A DNA stretch of 11,552 nucleotides from an uncultured Opitutia bacterium (GTDB lineage Bacteria > Verrucomicrobiota > Verrucomicrobiia > Opitutales > Opitutaceae). The notes under the pieces were generated by a model. That model worked only from the letters and a program-made list of their open reading frames with translations, was not told the origin of the DNA and searched no databases. The position numbers and the translations under genes were made by a program. The stretch spans positions 1 to 11,552 of the forward strand of contig CAJAFD010000527.1 of NCBI GenBank assembly GCA_903938935.1, in the 5' to 3' direction. This document shows positions 6,872 through 11,552 of the stretch, piece by piece (the first letter of the stretch is position 1; each line of letters opens with the position of its first letter).

Positions 6872-9800
6872 CAGACTTCGCTTTCGATCGGTGATATTTC
6901 TATCGTCGGATTCAACTCGAATGGAACGGACAATTTTTCATTCGTGATGTGGAAGGACGTGGCGGCGGGCACGGTGATCAAATTTACCGACAACGGATTC
7001 CTTTCGTCTGCGCCCGCTGCGCAAGCTGGCAACACCCGCGGAGGAGAAAGCTTTGTGCTTTGGACGAGCACCCAATCCACTCCAGCGGGAACAGTTATTA
7101 AAATCGAAGGCTTGAGCGCCAGTCTGGGGGTGGCGAGCGCGGGCTCTTCTTCGGGCCTAGGGGGAATTTCCAACGCGGGGGATCAGCTCTTTGTTTATCA
7201 AGGCGCGGGCACCGGCGCTATTCCTGATTTCGCGTCGAATGCTGCCTCCACGACTTTCAGCGGCAGGCCCTTATTTTTGCTCAATTTCAAAAGCGCCTTT
7301 GCCTCCGGATCATCTGTGGCAAGTACCAACCTCACGTTCCTGCCGTCGGATTTAAATGTTACGAATGGTTATATCAATTTTCCTGCTAGCACGGTCGTCG
7401 CCGCCCACTACACGGGGTTGCGCAGTGGACAGGCTTCGCTCGCCGATTATCGCACGCGAGTGAACGATCCTGGTAATTGGAGCACCTCCTCGGGGAGCGC
7501 TATCATCACCTTGGATCTCACGGCTTTTTCCGTAGTCGCGGGTCCCGCCATCACGACACAACCCAATGCACAAACGGTCGCCGCCAGCGAGAGTGCGACG
7601 TTTAGCGTGATCGCAACGGGCACGCCGGCGCCCACGTATCAATGGCGCAAAGCCGGCGTCGCACTCACCGAAAACGCCACCGCGAACACCGCAACACTCA
7701 TACTCAACAACGTCGCCCCGAGTGATGCGGGCACATACGACGTCGTTGTCACTAATTCCGCCGGCACGGTCACGAGCACCAGCGCCGCCCTTACCGTTAA
7801 TCCTGCAACTTTCGGAGTCAGCACTCTGGTTTGGGATTTTTCCACCGCGACACCTCTGGAGGGTATGCTCGTAAGCTTTTCTGGAGGCACCCTCATACAG
7901 GGTAACAATAATGGCACGACGACGTTGCTCACCACCGTTTCTGCGTCCTCGACATACGCGGGCGCGTCAGGTGCTAACAATGGCGGTATGGCGGCGCGTA
8001 CTGGAGGGATAAAACAAGGCGCCGGCGGCTCGGCTTATTTTGAATTCACCCTTACGCCGGCGGCGGGTTATCAGATCACCGCTACGGCTCTCCGTTTTGG
8101 GTCGCGGAGCACAAGCACCGGTCCGGCTGCTTATGCATTTTATACCAGCGAAGATAATTTCTTCGCGCCTGCTGCAGCTGGTGCGCTCAAGACCAACAGT
8201 ACCTGGGCGCTGCAAACGCCCGCATTTACTCCTATCATCGGCGCGACGGGCATGCCGCTGACATTTCGACTTTATGGTTTTAACGGCGTCGGCTCCGCGG
8301 CTGCCGGCTCAAGTAATTGGCGCATCGATGACTTGAAGCTCACGATTGATGTGGCGCTCGGCCCTGATGTCGCGCCCACGATCACCACGCAACCTACCGC
8401 GCAATCCGTCACGGCTGGCGAATCTGCGGCCTTCACGGTGAACGCCACCGGTACGCCGGCGCCCACGTATCAATGGCACAAGGCGGGCGTCGTCATAAAT
8501 GGTAATGCCACTTCAACTACAGCTGATCTTATTTTAAACAACGTCACCACCAGTGACGCTGGCGCCTACGATGTCGTTGTCACAAACTCTGCCGGTTCGG
8601 TCACGAGCCACGCGGCTACACTCACGGTCAACCCGCAAGCGGTCGCGCCTGTCATCACCACGCAACCTGCCGCACGAACCGTCACCGCCGGAGAAAATGC
8701 TGTATTCACAGTCAACGCTACCGGTACGCCGGCGCCCGCTTATCAATGGCGTAAATCCGGCGTCACACTGACGGACAACGCCACTGCGAGCACCGCCACC
8801 CTCACGCTCACGAGCGTCACCTCATACGACGCCGGCGATTACGATGTCGTCGTCACCAACGCAGCCGGTGCGGTCACGAGCGCTAGCGCCACCCTCGCGG
8901 TTGATCCCGTAAGGACAGGCGTCGCCCCTCTTATCTGGGATTTTTCCACCGCGGCGCCGGCGGCTGGTTTGCCTGTGACGGTAACCGGAGGCAGCCTCAC
9001 GCAGGGTAATAACTATGGCACGACGACGTTGCTCTCCGCGGTCTCCGCTTCCTCGGGATACCGTGGCGCGACGGGCGTTAATAATGCCGCGGCTGTAGCG
9101 CGGGTTGGCGCTTTTAACCCAGGAACAGACGGTTCTGCTTACTTCGAGTTTACGCTCACCCCGAGCGAAGGCTACCAGCTTTCAGCCACTGCGCTCAGTT
9201 TCGGCTCACGTAGCACCAGCACGGGCCCTGCGGCTTATGCGCTGTACACCAGCGTCGATGATTTTACGGCACCTATCGCCACCGGCGTTTTAGCTGCCAA
9301 CAGTGTTTGGTCCCTTCAGGCTCCTGCCTTTAACGCGGTCACCGCTCTCACCGGCACCTCGATCACCTTCCGGCTTTATGGCTATAACGGCGTTGGCTCC
9401 AGCGCCTCGGGCTCCGTCAACTGGCGCATTGACGACCTCAAGCTCACGCTCGGTGTCATCGTCGGCCCCGACGTCGCACCTACGATCACTACGCAACCGA
9501 GCGCGCAGATCGTCACCACCGGTCAGAGCGCGACGTTCCGTGTGATCGCGACCGGCACGCCTGCGCCCACCTATCAATGGCGCAAAGCGGCTGTCGCCAT
9601 CACCGGCAACGCCACCGCCACCGCCACCACCGCCGCCCTCACGCTCCCCAGCGTCACGGCGAACGACGCCGGCGCTTATGATGTCGTCGTCACCAATGCT
9701 GCCGGCACGGTCACCAGCGCCAGCGCCACACTCACCGTTAATCCCATCCCCGTTGCGCCGATAATCACCACCGCACCGACCGAGCGTACCGCGACTGTCG

Positions 9801-11552
9801 GCGAAACGGTCACGTTTAACGTCATCGCCGCCGGCACACCCACGCCCACGTATCAATGGCGCCAGGATGGCGTCGCGATCCTCGGTAATCCCAGCGCATC
9901 CGCCGCCACACTTAGCCTTAGCCGCATCACTTCGACGGAAGCCGGCTCCTACGACGTCGTTGTGACCAACTTCGCGGGCTCCGCCACCAGCACCGCTGCT
10001 ACTCTCACCGTCACTCCGCTCCCGGTCGCTCCCACGATAAACACGCAGCCGACTGCGCTCTCGGTTATGGTTGGCTCCACCGCTCGGTTTACGGTCATCG
10101 CCACCGGCACGCCCGCGCCCACGTATCAATGGCGCAAAGCCGGCGTCCCGCTTTTGGGTAATTCAAGTTCCACTACAGCTACTCTTCTGCTCGATAACAT
10201 CACCGCAAGTGACGCCGGTTCTTACGATGTCGTGGTGAGTAATTCCGCCGGCGTTATCACCAGTGCCCCGGCCCGGCTCACCGTCAACCCCGCCTCTGCG
10301 ATGGTGCAAATTAACGCCCTTAATGCGACTTACGATGGAGCTCCGCACGCGGTCATCGTGAACACCTCGCCCGCGGGTCTGACGGCGAACATCACTTATA
10401 ACGGCACTTCCACTCCGCCGACCGCCGCCGGTAGTTACGTCGTGGTCGCGACGATTGCCGACGCCAACTACAGCGGTCGCGCCACCGGTACGCTCGTCCT
10501 CGCCAAAGCTGCGCAGACATTAGATTTCGCGCCGCCCGACTCGCTGCTCAAAGTAGGTGTGCCCCTCAGCCTTAGGGCGACGGCTAGCTCCGGCCTCCCC
10601 GTTATATTTTCGCTCGTGAGCGGCCGTGCTACGCTGGATGCAACCAATCTCACGCCCAGCTCGACGGAGTCCGTGGTGGTTCGCGCAACTCAGCACGGCG
10701 ATGCCAATTATCACCCCGTGCACGCCGAGCTCACCCTCAGCGCCACGCCACACAATCAAACCATCACCTTTGCTCCACTCGTCGATCGCACGACAAACGC
10801 GGCTCCGCAGACGCTCTCCGCCACGGCCACCTCCGGTCTCGACGTAAATTTCACGCTCATCTCGGGTCCTGCGACGCTTGCGGGTCGCACGCTTACCCTC
10901 GATGGGACGCCGGGCTTAGTGACGGTCCGCGCTTCCCAGGTCGGCAACGCACGTTATCGTCCCGCGCCCGAAATCGAGCGCACGTTTAACGTTATCGCCA
11001 ACCCCACTGCCCCCACAATCTCCCGCCAACCTACCGCGCAGATGGCTTTGGTCGGTGGCGCGGCGACCTTCACCGTCACGGCCACCGGAATACCGGCGCC
11101 GACTTATCAGTGGTACCACAACGGACGCGCACTTGCTGGTAATGTTTCTTCAACTACGCAAATTTTAATCTTAAATTCACTTCAAGCAGTCGATGCTGGC
11201 GCCTATGAGGTCACGGTCAGTAACGCTTCGGGTCGTGCGACGAGTTCCCTTGCCCTGCTCACCGTGACCGCGGGAGCAGTCGCTCCCGAGATCACTCTTC
11301 AGCCTGCCAATAGTGTCGCGACGGTTGGGGGCACGGCCACGTTTAGCGTGGCGGCTACGGGTGTCCCGACCCCGGCCTATCAGTGGCGCCGAGACGACGT
11401 CATTTTGCCCGGCGAGAATGCTCCGACGCTCATACTCACGGATGTCCGTGCTTCTCAAGCGGGTCATTATACGGCCGTCATCACCAATGCGGCGGGTGTT
11501 GTCACTTCGCGGGCTGCAGCTCTGCGGGTGAATCAGCGCAGTTTTGCTGGAG
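6785..11552 (+). CDS. Giant secreted Ig-repeat mosaic protein (3' end outside window)
   Basis: A secreted or cell-surface protein of at least 1589 residues, open to the right edge. MIACRRFLRNRSWVAGWIATLGFVFLAKA is a signal peptide, probably cut after AKA at 29. Residues 34-250 form a beta-rich domain opening with GDISIVGFNSNGTDNFSF, like the N-terminal domain of some bacterial extracellular nuclease- or esterase-type proteins. Then come Ig1 (253-340), WDF domain A (347-523), Ig2 and Ig3 (530-708), WDF domain B (715-891), Ig4-Ig6 (898-1169), an MBG/YDG-like domain (1172-1242), two SGLxV repeats (1243-1404), and Ig7-Ig8 (1408-1583). All eight TYQW or AYQW motifs fall in one frame, which excludes a frameshift. 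The only visible Cys is residue 4, in the signal peptide; the disulfide positions of classical Ig domains are Val or Ile. The role is probably adhesion or display, or a scaffold for an enzyme encoded further on. The missing C-terminus would show a sorting signal, autotransporter barrel or catalytic domain. Confidence 0.9.
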   Translation, partial: MIACRRFLRNRSWVAGWIATLGFVFLAKAQTSLSIGDISIVGFNSNGTDNFSFVMWKDVAAGTVIKFTDNGFLSSAPAAQAGNTRGGESFVLWTSTQSTPAGTVIKIEGLSASLGVASAGSSSGLGGISNAGDQLFVYQGAGTGAIPDFASNAASTTFSGRPLFLLNFKSAFASGSSVASTNLTFLPSDLNVTNGYINFPASTVVAAHYTGLRSGQASLADYRTRVNDPGNWSTSSGSAIITLDLTAFSVVAGPAITTQPNAQTVAASESATFSVIATGTPAPTYQWRKAGVALTENATANTATLILNNVAPSDAGTYDVVVTNSAGTVTSTSAALTVNPATFGVSTLVWDFSTATPLEGMLVSFSGGTLIQGNNNGTTTLLTTVSASSTYAGASGANNGGMAARTGGIKQGAGGSAYFEFTLTPAAGYQITATALRFGSRSTSTGPAAYAFYTSEDNFFAPAAAGALKTNSTWALQTPAFTPIIGATGMPLTFRLYGFNGVGSAAAGSSNWRIDDLKLTIDVALGPDVAPTITTQPTAQSVTAGESAAFTVNATGTPAPTYQWHKAGVVINGNATSTTADLILNNVTTSDAGAYDVVVTNSAGSVTSHAATLTVNPQAVAPVITTQPAARTVTAGENAVFTVNATGTPAPAYQWRKSGVTLTDNATASTATLTLTSVTSYDAGDYDVVVTNAAGAVTSASATLAVDPVRTGVAPLIWDFSTAAPAAGLPVTVTGGSLTQGNNYGTTTLLSAVSASSGYRGATGVNNAAAVARVGAFNPGTDGSAYFEFTLTPSEGYQLSATALSFGSRSTSTGPAAYALYTSVDDFTAPIATGVLAANSVWSLQAPAFNAVTALTGTSITFRLYGYNGVGSSASGSVNWRIDDLKLTLGVIVGPDVAPTITTQPSAQIVTTGQSATFRVIATGTPAPTYQWRKAAVAITGNATATATTAALTLPSVTANDAGAYDVVVTNAAGTVTSASATLTVNPIPVAPIITTAPTERTATVGETVTFNVIAAGTPTPTYQWRQDGVAILGNPSASAATLSLSRITSTEAGSYDVVVTNFAGSATSTAATLTVTPLPVAPTINTQPTALSVMVGSTARFTVIATGTPAPTYQWRKAGVPLLGNSSSTTATLLLDNITASDAGSYDVVVSNSAGVITSAPARLTVNPASAMVQINALNATYDGAPHAVIVNTSPAGLTANITYNGTSTPPTAAGSYVVVATIADANYSGRATGTLVLAKAAQTLDFAPPDSLLKVGVPLSLRATASSGLPVIFSLVSGRATLDATNLTPSSTESVVVRATQHGDANYHPVHAELTLSATPHNQTITFAPLVDRTTNAAPQTLSATATSGLDVNFTLISGPATLAGRTLTLDGTPGLVTVRASQVGNARYRPAPEIERTFNVIANPTAPTISRQPTAQMALVGGAATFTVTATGIPAPTYQWYHNGRALAGNVSSTTQILILNSLQAVDAGAYEVTVSNASGRATSSLALLTVTAGAVAPEITLQPANSVATVGGTATFSVAATGVPTPAYQWRRDDVILPGENAPTLILTDVRASQAGHYTAVITNAAGVVTSRAAALRVNQRSFAG
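7541..7804 (+). repeat. Ig-like repeat 1 of the mosaic protein
   Basis: Residues 253-340. It has the shared plan: ITTQP opening, ATFSVIATGTPAPTYQWRKAGV with Tyr285, and SDAGTYDVVVTNSAGTVTS closing with LTVNP. Val replaces both Ig cysteines. Confidence 0.88.
7823..8353 (+). repeat. WDF domain A (WDFSTA to NWRIDDLKLT unit)
   Basis: Residues 347-523. A unit of about 177 residues, rich in Gly, Ser, Thr and Ala, with GSAYFEFTLTP (415-425), FGSRSTSTGPAAYA (438-451), FRLYGFNGVGS (494-504) and NWRIDDLKLT (511-520). The plan suggests a beta-sandwich of jelly-roll or carbohydrate-binding type, but I cannot assign a family. It is paired with copy B at 8927-9457 without gaps. Confidence 0.75.
8372..8908 (+). 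repeat. Ig-like repeats 2 and 3
   Basis: Residues 530-708, with TYQW Tyr562 and AYQW Tyr653. Both have the ITTQP opening and the DAGxYDVVVTN closing block. Repeat 2 has a locally AT-rich centre (about 8488-8540) that resembles repeats 6 and 7. Confidence 0.88.
8927..9457 (+). repeat. WDF domain B
   Basis: Residues 715-891. Same length as copy A: W to the final K of DLK is 168 residues in both. By hand alignment about two thirds of residues match with no gap. The block FGSRSTSTGPAAYA (806-819) is identical to copy A in protein, yet 10 of its 42 bases differ, all at third codon positions. Confidence 0.75.
9476..10291 (+). repeat. Ig-like repeats 4, 5 and 6
   Basis: Residues 898-1169, with YQW tyrosines at 930, 1023 and 1114. 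Three repeats of about 90 residues are joined by short PVAP linkers. Repeat 4 contains a Thr/Ala-rich run GNATATATTAAL, longer than in its neighbours. Repeat 5 has TEAG in place of DAG. Confidence 0.88.
10298..10510 (+). other. MBG/YDG-like domain
   Basis: Residues 1172-1242. The order NATYDGAPHAV, ITYNGTSTPPTAAGSYVV, IADANYSGRATGTLVL matches the plan of MBG/YDG-type domains, small beta modules common in large bacterial surface proteins. Identified from motif order only. Confidence 0.7.
10511..10996 (+). repeat. Two SGLxV beta repeats
   Basis: Residues 1243-1404. Two units with QTLDFAPP or QTITFAPL, then SSGLPVIFSLVSGRATL or TSGLDVNFTLISGPATL, then VVVRATQHGDANYHP or VTVRASQVGNARYRP. These are small beta modules often seen next to Ig repeats in Verrucomicrobiota and Bacteroidota secreted proteins. 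Confidence 0.75.
11006..11533 (+). repeat. Ig-like repeats 7 and 8
   Basis: Residues 1408-1583, with YQW tyrosines at 1441 and 1532. These are more diverged: repeat 7 has YQWYHNGRAL and DAGAYEVTVSN, repeat 8 has YQWRRDDVILPGENAPTLIL and QAGHYTAVITN, closer to the general bacterial Ig form. Repeat 8 ends a few codons before the window edge. Confidence 0.85.

Noticed and set aside
9290..10129. 279-residue minus-strand open frame rich in Arg, Gly and Asp
   Set aside because: Antisense of the Ig repeats; its own repetitiveness mirrors the repeat units and it has no domain features.
7541..11533. Regularly spaced repeats that could suggest a CRISPR array
   Set aside because: The repeats are about 270 bases, coding and in one frame, with gradual divergence; they are Ig domains.

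Overview
The window is GC-rich bacterial DNA that most resembles the Verrucomicrobiota, probably near the Opitutaceae. The main reason is the last gene: its tandem Ig-like repeats with TTQP, ATGTPAPTYQWRKAGV and DAGxYDVVVTN signatures are typical of large secreted proteins in that group. This is recognition by eye, not a database search. Nearly all starts lack a clear Shine-Dalgarno sequence. I see no tRNA, rRNA, CRISPR array, insertion sequence or transposase.

Left part (1-2522, minus strand): a two-domain PPK2-type polyphosphate:AMP phosphotransferase, cut by the left edge, lies 96 bases downstream of an unrecognised 425-residue membrane-anchored or exported helical protein. Middle part (2523-6581): an EamA/DMT-type permease on the plus strand converges on a minus-strand pair, a second EamA permease followed 26 bases later by an exported alpha/beta hydrolase. 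Divergent from that pair is a plus-strand pair, a DedA-family membrane protein and a small VOC (glyoxalase-fold) protein 38 bases apart. These are ordinary housekeeping or accessory genes with no obvious shared pathway.

Right part (6582-11552): an AT-rich intergenic island holds a perfect 8-bp inverted repeat and a perfect 9-bp tandem repeat. It precedes one open reading frame that runs off the right edge after at least 1589 codons. This encodes a secreted mosaic protein. In order it has a signal peptide, an N-terminal beta domain, Ig1, WDF domain A, Ig2, Ig3, WDF domain B, Ig4, Ig5, Ig6, an MBG/YDG-like domain, two SGLxV repeats, Ig7 and Ig8. The two WDF domains, running from a WDFSTA motif to NWRIDDLKLT, are the most interesting item. 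They are an ungapped, roughly two-thirds identical pair whose most conserved block differs only at third codon positions. The mature protein has no cysteine in the visible part. Its C-terminal part, which would show how it is anchored and whether it carries an enzyme, is outside the window.
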